DNA from: Bog-756 sp963778165
Lineage (GTDB): Bacteria; Actinomycetota; Acidimicrobiia; Acidimicrobiales; RAAP-2
NCBI GenBank assembly: GCA_963778165.1
Contig: CAVZTE010000003.1
Span: forward strand, 62,001-126,000
Length of the DNA: 64,000 bases
Reading direction: 5' to 3'
The position numbers and the translations under genes were made by a program. The first letter of the stretch is position 1. The number at the start of each line of letters is the position of its first letter. This document shows, one piece after another, positions 1-8,594 of this stretch. The notes below the pieces were generated by a model that saw only the letters and a program-made list of their open reading frames with translations, did no database searches and was not told the origin of the DNA.

Positions 1-6
1 CCGGGG

Positions 7-1644
7 TCAGCTGCCCAGGGCGGCGCGGATCTCGGCGATCCGCCGGCCGGCGTCTTGGGGCGTGAGTCCGGACCGGACCGGTCCTCGACACCCGGGCCAC
101 CGCGGCCAACCAGGGCGAGGGCTGGCGCTCCACCCGGCGGCCCTGGCCCATGGAGCGGGCCCGCGCCCACGAGCAGAACAACTGGGTGGACGCCCGGGTC
201 AGGGCCACGTAGAGCAGACGGCGCTCCTCGTCGCGCGCCGGCCCCGACTCGGCGTAGACGATGGGGACGAATCCGTCCTCGAGGCCCACCACCATCACCG
301 ATCTCCACTCGAGGCCCTTGGCCCGGTGGAAGGTGGCCAGCTCCACCGAGTCCTCGCCGGGCGGTCGACGGCCGGGCGCCGCCCCCCGTCGGGGTCGATG
401 CCTCAGGCGCCCGGGGCGGTCCGGTGGGGGATGCCGGCCCGGGCCAGGGCCCGTCGCACCACCGCCAACTGGTCATGGGTCCGGGCCAGCACGGCCTGGT
501 CCGACCAGCGCAGGCCGTCGGCGGCCTGTCCGGCCAACAGGGCGGCCACCCCTTCGGCCTCGGCGGTGTCGTCGTCGTAGGCCGTCACCACCGGCATGGG
601 ACCGTCGGCCTCCACCGAACGGGGCGGCACAGCCACCGACGGTCCCAGGGCCGCGGCGGCTGCCGCCACCACCTGGGGGGTGGAGCGGTGGTTGTCGTCC
701 AACCGGACCACCTCCATACCCGGCACCAGCCCGGGAAGGCGGTGGAGCAGGCGGGGATCGGCCCCGTTCCATCCGTAGATGGCCTGGTTGGGGTCGCCCA
801 CGGCGCACAGGTCCCGTCGTTCCCCGAGGAGCGCCATGACCAACCGGAACTGGGCCGGGTTGACGTCTTGGAACTCGTCCACCGAGAAGTGCCGGTACCT
901 CCAGTGGGCCCGCTCGGCGAACCCGGCGTCGTCGAGGACCAGGTCGGCCGCCCGGAGCAGCACGTCATCCAGATCGACCGCCCGCTTGCGCTCCAGCAGC
1001 GCCTGGTACTGCGCCGAAGGCCTCGACCACCTGGTCGACGGCGAGCGATCACCGGCCGGCCCGCCCGCTCGGCGGCCGGGCCGTAGGACTCCGGGGTCAG
1101 GCAGTTGGCCTTGGCCCAACCGATCTCGGCATCGACCGCCGAGGCCGTGGCCGGATCGCCGACGAGGCCGGCGAGCGTCCGATAGCGGTGCTCGGCCACC
1201 ACCGGCGGTGGACTCCTCTGCGTCCAGAGCCTGTCGCCGGAGGAGGGTGAGTGCCAACTGGTGGAGGGTTCCCGCCCGGACGCCGGGGCCGGGCGCCCCT
1301 CCGGGTGGGGCCGGGGTGGAGACGGTCACGCCGTAACGGCCCAGGCGGTGGCGCAGCTCCTGGGCCGCTTTCCGGGTGAAGGTGCAGATGACCGTGTGGT
1401 CGGCGTCGGCTGTCCCCTCCCGGATGCGCCGGGCCGCCCGCAGGGTGAGCACCCGGGTCTTGCCCGAGCCGGCGCCGGCCATGATGCACAGGGCCGGAGC
1501 GGGTGAGTCCACCGCCCGGCGTTGGGAGTCGGTGAGGGCGCCCACGGCCCGCTCGAAGGAGTCGGCCCCTGACGATGGCGCCGGGGGCGAGACAGGGCCG
1601 GGGGCAGGGGCCGACGGGCCCTCTGACCGGTCCAATGGTTCCAC
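7..1644 (-). CDS. UvrD/PcrA-type ATP-dependent DNA helicase (frameshifted)
   Basis: Superfamily 1 DNA helicase that unwinds DNA using ATP, expected in repair or replication. Reading the minus strand across frames gives the motifs in order: Walker A GAGSGKT, the DEFQDVNPAQ helicase motif II, VGDPNQAIYGWNGAD (motif III), then VELATFHRAKGLEW (motif V) and RRLLYVALTRA (motif VI). The last residues (AEIRAALGS, stop near position 7) complete the protein at about 545 residues, shorter than PcrA/UvrD (about 720). The GTG at 1644 is the best start, because upstream codons run into the divergent hydrolase gene. The frame changes near 1200, 1045, 1015, 360-415 and 60-120, so no intact product is encoded as written. 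Multiple independent indels fit sequencing error better than decay. Family assignment is firm; the exact subfamily (UvrD, UvrD2 or PcrA) is not. Confidence 0.85.
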
Positions 1645-1668
1645 GGGAGCTGAGGCTATCGGTAGGGT

Positions 1669-2515
1669 GTGCCGGTGCTGAAGTCGTTCGCCGGCGGTCG
1701 CCTGTTCGGCGGGACGTGGGGGTCCGGCGTCCCGACGGTGCTGGCCCTCCATGGCTGGCAGCGGACCCACGCCGACTTCGCCCCGGCGTTCGAAGGATCC
1801 GGACCATCGGGTGGCAGCGGCTCCGATGGCAGTGGTGTCGACGCCGTCGGCCCTGGACCTCTTCGGATTCGGGGCCACCCCACCCCCGCCCGAACCCTGG
1901 GGCAGCGCCGACTACGCCCGCCACCTCCTACCCCTGTTCGAGGAGCCCGGGGTGCTGGCTGATCGCATCGTGTTGGTCGGGCACTCCTTCGGGGGTCGGA
2001 TCGCCCCCCATCTGGCCGGACTGGTGCCCGACCGGATCGAGCGGATGGTGCTGTGCGGTGCGCCCCTGCTCCATCGGCACGGGCCGACGCGCCGAGCCGG
2101 CGCCGGCCTTCCGGGTGGCCCGCCGGCTCCACTCCCTGGGCTTGCTCGGGGAGGAGCGGATGGAGGTGATGCGGAACCGGTACGGGTCCCCCGACTACCG
2201 GGCCTCCGCCGGGGTCATGCGGGCCGTGTTCGTCCGGTTGCTGGCCGAGGAGTACGGAGAGGCCATGGCCGCGGTCCGCTGTCCGGTCGACCTGCTGTGG
2301 GGGGAGGACGACACCGAGGTGCCGGTGGAGGTGGCCGACCGGGCCCGACCGCTCTTCCCCTCGGCCGAGCTGGTCACCTTGCCGGGCATCGGCCATCTTC
2401 TCCCGACGGAGGCTCCCGCCCAGCTTCGCCAGGCGGTGTTGGGCCGCCAGCAGTCCGGACGCCGCGGACGCCTCCCGCGACGGCGGAGAACGATCCCATG
2501 GCCGGACCACGTTGA
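1669..2515 (+). CDS. alpha/beta hydrolase (frameshifted)
   Basis: Alpha/beta-hydrolase fold enzyme of unknown substrate. Visible features are an oxyanion-region LALHGW, the nucleophile elbow VLVGHSFGGR (GxSxG), an acid residue in LLWGEDDTEVP and the catalytic histidine in LPGIGHLLPTEAP. The GTG at 1669 is divergent from the helicase start only about 25 bases away. The frame changes near 1850 and 2095, and probably once more near the end. The terminal stop around 2513-2515 overlaps the TTG start proposed for the following MurF-like gene, suggesting translational coupling. It may act in the cell-wall gene run that follows, but nothing in the sequence shows the substrate. Confidence 0.75.
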
Positions 2516-4143
2516 TCCCGGCCGGTACCGCCCCGACCACCGTGGCCGTGGCCCTGTCCCGCTTCCACCACGGCCTGGCCTGGGTCACCCTGGCCACCTG
2601 TGTGCTGGCGCTGCGCGCCCTCGGGCCTGAGGTGGCTCCGGGTGGCGCAACGCGAGCACTACCTGGCCGGCTCGGTGAGCCGCTTCGCCGGTCGCTGGTG
2701 GCGGGCGACGCCGGTCAACACCGCCCTGGCCGTACTGGCCGTGGCCGCCGCGGTGGCCTCGTGGTGGTGGCCGGTCACCGGGGTGGTGGTGGCGGTCGTG
2801 GTGGCCGCCGGTCCGGTCGGCCTCTCGTGGCGCGGCCGGACCTCCCCCCTGGCCTGGACCCGCCGTCTGCGCACCCTGGCCGGGGTGTGGGCCCTGCTCG
2901 AGGTGGTCATCGTCGTGATCGGCGTGCTCACCGGGCTGGCCGCCCCGTTGGCCGTGGTGGCGGCGTTGGCCGTCCCCCTGCTGGTCGACGCGGCCTGCGG
3001 GCTCGCCTCGCCGTTGGAGAACCGGCTGGCCATCCATTTCGTAGAGGAGGCGGCCGCCCGACTGGGCCGGGTGGGCCCGACCGTGGTGGGCATCACCGGC
3101 TCCTACGGCAAGACTTCCACCAAGGGCCACATCGCCTTCCTGGTCCAGCCCACCCGCACCGTGGTGGCCACTCCGGCCAGCTTCAACAACCGGGCCGGCC
3201 TGGCCCGGGCGGTCAACGAGCACCTGGCCGACGGGACCGAGGTGTTCATCGCCGAGATGGGCACCTACGGCCCCGGCGAGATCGCCGAACTGTGCCGCTG
3301 GTTCCCACCCGACATCTCCGTGATCACCGCCATCGGCCCGGTCCACCTCGAGCGGTTCGGTTCCGAGGACCGCATCGTGGAGGCCAAGTCCGAGATCATC
3401 GCCGGGGCCGCCGTGGCCGTGCTCCAGGTGGACGACCCGCGGCTGGCGGCGCTGGCCGACCGGGTCGAGGCGTGAGGGCAGTCGGGTGGTCCGGTGTTCG
3501 ACGGTGGACCGCTCGGCCGACGTGTGCGTGCTGCGGCTCGACGGACGGGAACCGGATGTCGGTCCTGGTCCGCGGGTCGGTGCTGGTCGAGGAGGTGGAG
3601 ATCCCGGTCGGCGTGCAGCCGGCCAATCTGGCCGTGGCCATCGCGGTGGCCCTGGCCCTCGAAGGTCGACCCCGCGGTGATCGCCTCACGCCTGGGTGAC
3701 CTCCCACCGGTCGACCATCGGCTGCAGGCGGTGCGGGCTCGGCACCGGCGCGACCATCCTGGACGACACCTACAACTCGAACCCGGCCGGCGCCTCGGCC
3801 GCCCTGGACGCCCTGGCCTCGGCCGAGCGCGACCCCTCGCCGTCCGGGGAGCCCGGCCCGGTCGGTGGTGGTCACGCCGGGCATGGTCGAGCTCGGGCGC
3901 CGGCAGTTCGACGAGAACCGGGCGTTCGGGGCGGCCGTGGCCGCGGTGGCCACCGACCTGCTGATCGTGGGCCGGACCAACCGGCGGGCCCTGCTGGCCG
4001 GGGTGGGCTCGGTCGGGCGGCTCGCCGGTCCGGACCACCCTGGTCGCCGACCGCCGGCAGGCCGTGGCCTGGGTGCGGGAACACCTCGGTCCGGCGGCGA
4101 CGCCGTCCTGTACGAGAACGACCTACCGGACCACTACCCTTGA
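2512..4143 (+). CDS. murF: MurF-type UDP-MurNAc-tripeptide:D-Ala-D-Ala ligase with N-terminal membrane segment (frameshifted)
   Basis: Mur ligase that attaches D-Ala-D-Ala to the peptidoglycan precursor. About 170 residues precede the ligase core and contain several hydrophobic helices (for example ALAVLAVAAAVASWWW and WALLEVVIVVIGVLTG). The core has the ATP-binding GITGSYGKTSTK, FNNRAGLARAVNEH, the AEMGTYGPGEI segment and the MurF-typical DDTYNSNPAGASAALDAL near the C-terminus, ending in LYENDLPDHYP. Soluble MurF lacks the membrane part, which is an unusual architecture. The frame shifts at least six times between about 2635 and 4130, so coordinates are those of the reconstructed gene. The ddl gene directly downstream makes D-Ala-D-Ala, the substrate MurF uses, which supports the assignment. 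The start (TTG 2512, or GTG near 2541) is uncertain. Confidence 0.82.
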
Positions 4144-4218
4144 CCAAGCTGAGCCACCGGTCGGGACGCCCGTCGTCGGCTCCAGGTCCCACGCCACGAT
4201 CGGAGGAGTCAACCCACC

Positions 4219-5343
4219 GTGCCCGACGCAGCCGTCATCTTCGGAGGTCCGTCACCCGAGCACGATGTGAGTGTGCTGACCGGTCTGCAGGCGGCCCGGG
4301 GCCTGGCCGAGGCTCCCGACCGGCCCGTCGGGCCCGTCCGGGCGCTGTTCTGGTCCAAGACCGGTGAGTGGTACGAGGTCGACCCGGCCCTGGAGGCCGA
4401 GTCGTTCCTCGAGGGGGTGCCCCGGGGGGCCAAGCAGCTGCGTTCACGGCGGCCCCCGGCGGCGGGTTCTCCGAGTCCGGCGGGAGGCTGGGCCGGGCCC
4501 GCGGCCGGTGGAGATCGACGCCGCCCTGGTGTGCTGTCACGGGGGGCCGGGGGAGGACGGGACCCTCCAGGCCGCCCTGGATCTGGCCGGTATCCGGTAC
4601 GCCGGGCCCACCGTGTCGGGGGCGGCCCTCGGGATGGACAAGTTGGCCTTCGGCGCCGTGGTGGCCGCGGCCGGCCTCCCGACCCTGCCCCGGGTGCTCC
4701 TGGCCGACGGACCGAACCGCCGCCGTTCGAACGGCCCGTACATCGTGAAGCCCCGGTTCGGGGGCTCGTCCATCGGCATCGACGTGGTCCAGGACTTCGC
4801 CACCGCCGAGGCCCGCCTGTCCGCCAACCCCCATCTCCGTTCGGGGGCGGTGCTCGAGCCCTACCGGCCCGACCTGACCGACCTGCAGATCGGGGTGCGC
4901 ACCTGGCCGGTTCTTGGAGCTCTCGGCCATCGAGCGGCCCATCCGGAGCACCGGCGCCGCCGACATCCTCGACTACCGGGACAAGTACGTGGCCGGCGAG
5001 GGCATGGCCGGGGCCAATCGGGAGCTCCCGGCCCAGATCCCCTCGGAGCTGGAGAAGGGGCTACGCCACGCCGCCGACACGGTGGCCGGGCTGGCCGGGG
5101 TCCGAGGGATGGCCCGCATCGACTTCCTCTCCGACGGCACCGAGTTCGTCGTCAACGAGGTCAACACCGTCCCCGGCTCCCTGGCCCGCTATCTGTGGGT
5201 CTCCCCGTCGGTGCCCTTCTCCACCCTGCTCGACCGACCTGCTGGCCGAGGCCCGCCAGCGGCCCACCCACGCCTACTCCGCCGCCGGCGCCGACGGCTC
5301 GGTCCTCCGGTCGGCCGGGTCGATCGCCGCCAAGCTGGGCTGA
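4219..5343 (+). CDS. ddl: D-alanine--D-alanine ligase (frameshifted)
   Basis: ATP-grasp enzyme joining two D-alanines for peptidoglycan synthesis in the cytoplasm. The start is GTG at 4219, preceded by GGAGG about 12 bases upstream. Signature stretches include FGGPSPEHDVSVLTG at the N-terminus, CCHGGPGEDGTLQAAL, the ATP-binding YIVKPRFGGSSIGI, and the metal-binding VNEVNTVPGSLARYLW. The protein ends in AYSAAGADGSVLRSAG... with a stop at 5341-5343. Reconstructed length is about 375 residues, normal for Ddl. Frame changes occur near 4470, 4910 and 5235, each apparently one base. It lies directly after the MurF-like gene, so the two consecutive steps of precursor synthesis are encoded together. 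Confidence 0.88.
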   Translation: MPDAAVIFGGPSPEHDVSVLTGLQAARGLAEAPDRPVGPVRALFWSKTGEWYEVDPALEAESFLEGVPRGAKQLRSRRPPAAGSPSPAGGWAGPAAGGDRRRPGVLSRGAGGGRDPPGRPGSGRYPVRRAHRVGGGPRDGQVGLRRRGGRGRPPDPAPGAPGRRTEPPPFERPVHREAPVRGLVHRHRRGPGLRHRRGPPVRQPPSPFGGGARALPARPDRPADRGAHLAGSWSSRPSSGPSGAPAPPTSSTTGTSTWPARAWPGPIGSSRPRSPRSWRRGYATPPTRWPGWPGSEGWPASTSSPTAPSSSSTRSTPSPAPWPAICGSPRRCPSPPCSTDLLAEARQRPTHAYSAAGADGSVLRSAGSIAAKLG

Positions 5344-5349
5344 AGGCCT

Positions 5350-5850
5350 TTGGCCGACTCCCGGCTCCAGCTCCTGCCGGGCGAGAACCTGCTGGTCGAG
5401 GTGCAGGCCCCACTGGTCGTTCCTGACCGGACCGTTGGCGGTGTCGGCCGTGGTCATCGCCATCGGGGTGGCGCTCGACGTCGGCATTCCCCACACGTCG
5501 GTGGCCCTTCACTGGGTCGAGGGACTGGTGGTGGCGGTGCCCTGCCTGTGGTTGGCCGTGCGGGTGGTGCGGTGGCGGAACACCCGGGTGATCCTGACGT
5601 CGATGCGGATCGTCGAGCGCTGGGGGGTCCTGTCCCGCCAGCAGGCCGAGACCTGCTGGCCCACGTGGCCTCGGTCACCGTGGTCCAGACCATGGTCGGC
5701 CGCATCATCGGTATCGGGCGGATCGAATTGGAGGTCCGGGGGGACGATCGAGCTCCGCTGGCTGGCGACGTGCGCAAGCCGGCCGTGGTCCGACGGGTCA
5801 TCCACCGGCGCCTGCAGCCCTACGTCGATCCCGGTCCCACCTTCGGCTGA
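5350..5850 (+). CDS. PH (bPH2/DUF304)-domain membrane protein (frameshifted)
   Basis: Small membrane protein of the bacterial PH-domain type. After a short N-terminus (LQLLPGENLLVEVQAP) come two hydrophobic segments (LAVSAVVIAIGVALDVG and GLVVAVPCLWLAVRVV). The PH-like core follows (RNTRVILTSMRIVERWGVLSR ... VASVTVVQTMVGRIIGIG), with a C-terminal VRKPAVVRRVIHRRLQPY. The TTG at 5350 follows ddl by six bases, so it is probably in the same transcript. Frame changes near 5420 and 5650, and possibly near 5750, break the gene. The family has no settled biochemical role; a link with envelope synthesis is inferred only from its neighbours. Confidence 0.7.
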   Translation: MADSRLQLLPGENLLVEVQAPLVVPDRTVGGVGRGHRHRGGARRRHSPHVGGPSLGRGTGGGGALPVVGRAGGAVAEHPGDPDVDADRRALGGPVPPAGRDLLAHVASVTVVQTMVGRIIGIGRIELEVRGDDRAPLAGDVRKPAVVRRVIHRRLQPYVDPGPTFG

Positions 5851-5883
5851 CCGGGGCCCCGACCCCGGCTTCACCCGGTCCCG

Positions 5884-6941
5884 CTATCCGGCCTCATCCG
5901 GCGCCGAGGCCAACGTGCCGTCGCTGGCCTCGACCTTCCACGCCCGGCGTGTCGAGGCTGTCCGGGTCGATGGCCCCCGGCCGGCACAGGGCCACCACGC
6001 ATCCCCCGAACCCGGCGCCGGTCATCCGTACACCCGAAGCACGCCGGGTCGCGGCCAGCAGCGTCTCGACCAGGTCGTCGAGGGCCGAGGTGGAGACCTC
6101 GAAGTCGTGTGGCCAGGCTCCGGTGGCTCTCGTTCATCAGGGCACCGGCCGCGGGCAGGTCGCTGGCGGAGGAAGGCCTCGGCCACTCGCGCACCCGGCG
6201 GCACTCGGTGACCACGTGGCGGGCCCGTCGGCGGAGGACCGGGTCGCGTAGGCCGATGAGGTCGGCGTCGCCGGCCGAGCCCAGCGGGCCGACCACCGCT
6301 GCGGCCGCCTGGCACTCGGCTACCCGGCGGCATACGTGCGAGCGAGTCGAGCGAGCGGGGCTGAGCCCGACTCGACGACCACGACCTCGGCGTCGGCCGG
6401 GACGGGCACCTGTTCGGTGTCAGGGTGGAGAAGTCGATGAGCAGGGCGTGGCCCCGACGTCCCCCCGCGCACACCAGGGGATCCATGGCCCCGATAGGGA
6501 TGCCCAGCCGGTGCTCGGCCTCCTGGCACAGCCGGGCCACCACCGAGGGGCGAGCCGGAGACCCCGAACACCTCGGCCAGGGCCACCACAGCGCGGCGCT
6601 GGACGAGAGGCCCGAGCCCACCGGCAGGGTCGCCTGGATGTGCAGGGTCCCGCCCGCTTCCGGTCGGGCCAGAGCCACCATGGCCGCCGACCAGCCGGGA
6701 CCAGGTCGGTTCGAGGCGGGCCAGGGTCTCCGGGTCGGCGGACCCGTCGAGCGGCAGGATGCACCGGAGTCTCGAAGGCCGTCGAGGTGACGACGATCTC
6801 TCGGCGCCGTCCTACGGGCGGAACTCCACGGTCACGCCCAGCCCGATGGCCATGGGCAGGGCCAGCGCCCAGGTTGTAGTCGGTGTGGTCGCCGATCAGG
6901 TTGACCCGACCGGGCCCGGTGGCTGTGCGGACCTCTGACAC
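5884..6941 (-). CDS. galK: galactokinase, GHMP kinase family (frameshifted)
   Basis: ATP-dependent kinase phosphorylating galactose at C1 (Leloir pathway). The start GTG at 6941 follows a GAGGAG ribosome site. Motifs on the minus strand are the galactokinase signature GRVNLIGDHTDYN, the phosphate-binding GSGLSSSAAL, and the C-terminal GHMP motif MTGAGFGGCVVAL; a reconstructed tail AWKVEASDGTLA ends at TAG 5884. The family consensus has GEHTDY where this protein has GDHTDY, a conservative Glu-to-Asp change at a sugar-contacting position. At least four frame changes lie between about 5950 and 6860. No other Leloir gene is nearby. Mevalonate or homoserine kinase is excluded by the N-terminal signature. 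Confidence 0.83.
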
Positions 6942-7117
6942 CTCTGCTCCTCGGGTTGATCCGTGTGGTCGGGACGGCAGGTTACTGCCAGCCCGCCGGG
7001 TCGTATTTGACCCCCGGGGGCCGCGGGGGCCAGCATCCGCCCTATGACCATCCCCGCACCGCACCACCCGGCCCGCCCGGTCCGGCCCCCACGCCCGTCC
7101 CGAAGCGCAGGTGCCCG

Positions 7118-8263
7118 GTGAGCGGGCCGCTCGACGGCATCCGCATCATCGAGCTGGCCGGCCTCGGCCCCGCTCCGTTCGCCGGGATGATGCTGGCCGA
7201 CGCCGGGGCCGACATCATCCGGATCGACCGGCCCGAACGGGCCACCTATCCGCCCCACACCGAGGCCCATGTCGACCTCATGAACCGGGGCCGGAGGTCG
7301 GTGGCCGTGGACCTCAAGCACCCCGACGGTATCGGCCTGGTGCTGCGGCTGGTGGAGTCGGCCGACGGGCTCATGGAGGGGTTCCGGCCCGGGGTGGCGG
7401 AACGGCTGGGGCTCGGCCCCGACGTGTGCCTGGCCCGCAACCCCAAGCTGGTGTTCGGACGGATGACCGGTTGGGGCCAGGACGGCCCCATGGCCCAGGT
7501 GGCCGGCCACGACATCGACTACATCGCCCTGGCCGGGGCCCTGGAGCCGATAGGCCGGGCCGGGGAGCGTCCGTTGCCCCCCCTCAACCTGGTCGGTGAC
7601 TTCGGCGGCGGCGGCATGCTGCTGGCCTTCGGCATGCTGGCCGCCCTGATCAGCGCCGAACGCACCGGCAAGGGCCAGGTGGTCGATGCGGCCATGGTCG
7701 ACGGAGCGGCCTCGCTGATGACCATGACCTTCACCCTGATGGCCGCGGGTATCTGGACCGGGCCCCGGGGCACCAACCTGTTGGACACCGGCGCCCACTT
7801 CTACGAGGTCTACGAGACCTCGGACGGAGGGTTCATCGGGGTGGGGGCCATCGAGCCCCAGTTCTACGCGGAGCTGATCCGCTTGCTCGGGCTGGAGGGC
7901 GAGGAGTTGCCGCCGCAGATGGACCGGGAGGCCTGGCCGGCCATGAAGGAGCGGTTCGCCCGGATCTTCGCCGGCAAGACCAGGGCCGAGTGGGAGAAGA
8001 TCTTCGACGGCACCGATGCCTGTGCGGCGCCGGTGCTGTCGCCCGCCGAGGCCTCGGAGCATCCGCACAACCAGTTCCGCCAGACCTTCACCGAGGTGGC
8101 CGGCGTGGTCCAGCCGTCACCCTCACCCCGGTTCCTCGGTACTCCCGGTTCCATCCGCCGGCCTCCGCCCAACCCCGGGCAGCACGCCGACGAGGCCCTG
8201 GCGGACTGGGGAGTCAGCGACGACGACGTGGTCGGGCTCCGCCAGTCGGGAGCCATCCGCTAG
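7118..8263 (+). CDS. CaiB/BaiF family CoA transferase, alpha-methylacyl-CoA racemase-like
   Basis: Family III CoA-transferase fold protein of 381 residues. It resembles alpha-methylacyl-CoA racemase, which inverts the C2 methyl of branched acyl-CoAs so that beta-oxidation can proceed. Typical segments are LDGIRIIELAGLGPAPFAGM at the N-terminus, ADAGADIIRIDRP, VFGRMTGWGQDGP, and the GHDIDYIALAGAL segment that carries the His-Asp pair expected of racemases. Later comes QVVDAAMVDGAASL. GTG at 7118 is the first in-frame start that gives the family N-terminus. The gene is intact and divergent from galK. A formyl- or other CoA transferase role is possible, but the racemase-like HD motif and the length favour AMACR. 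Confidence 0.88.
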   Translation: MSGPLDGIRIIELAGLGPAPFAGMMLADAGADIIRIDRPERATYPPHTEAHVDLMNRGRRSVAVDLKHPDGIGLVLRLVESADGLMEGFRPGVAERLGLGPDVCLARNPKLVFGRMTGWGQDGPMAQVAGHDIDYIALAGALEPIGRAGERPLPPLNLVGDFGGGGMLLAFGMLAALISAERTGKGQVVDAAMVDGAASLMTMTFTLMAAGIWTGPRGTNLLDTGAHFYEVYETSDGGFIGVGAIEPQFYAELIRLLGLEGEELPPQMDREAWPAMKERFARIFAGKTRAEWEKIFDGTDACAAPVLSPAEASEHPHNQFRQTFTEVAGVVQPSPSPRFLGTPGSIRRPPPNPGQHADEALADWGVSDDDVVGLRQSGAIR

Positions 8264-8278
8264 CGGGCCGCGCCGGGG

Positions 8279-8515
8279 TCAGAGGTTGACCACGGGGCAG
8301 GTGACTGTCCGGGTGATCCCCTCGATCAGCTGGATGCGGCCCACCACCATGCGGCCGAGCTCGTCCACCGTGGCCGACTCGGCCCGGACGATGACGTCGT
8401 AGGGGCCGGTCACCCCTTCGGCGGAGACCACACCGTCCAGTGAGGCCACGGTGCGGGCCACGGTGGCGGCCTTGCCCACTTCGGTCTGGATCAGCACGTA
8501 GGCGTTGACCGGCAT
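8279..8515 (-). CDS. stand-alone AsnC/Lrp ligand-binding (RAM) domain protein
   Basis: A 78-residue protein consisting only of the effector-binding domain of Lrp/AsnC regulators: AYVLIQTEVGKA, VVSAEGVTGPYDVIVRAES, LGRMVVGRIQLIEGITRTVT. No helix-turn-helix is present, so it cannot bind DNA by itself. Such domains form oligomers that bind amino acids or related ligands. ATG at 8515 has AGGAG seven to ten bases upstream. It converges on the CoA-transferase gene (end 8263) and is divergent from the MFS gene at 8595. The family is clear; the ligand and partner are unknown. Confidence 0.88.
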   Translation of the reverse strand: MPVNAYVLIQTEVGKAATVARTVASLDGVVSAEGVTGPYDVIVRAESATVDELGRMVVGRIQLIEGITRTVTCPVVNL

Positions 8516-8594
8516 TGGACACTCCTGGATCGGAAGATCAGGTTCGGGGACGGTCGCATGCTACCGCCGGGCCTGGGGCGCCTACCATGCGGTC

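Noticed and set aside
8505..8594. Upstream extension of the MFS permease
   Set aside because: The added residues are not hydrophobic or conserved and would overlap the divergent AsnC-type gene; GTG at 8595 fits better.
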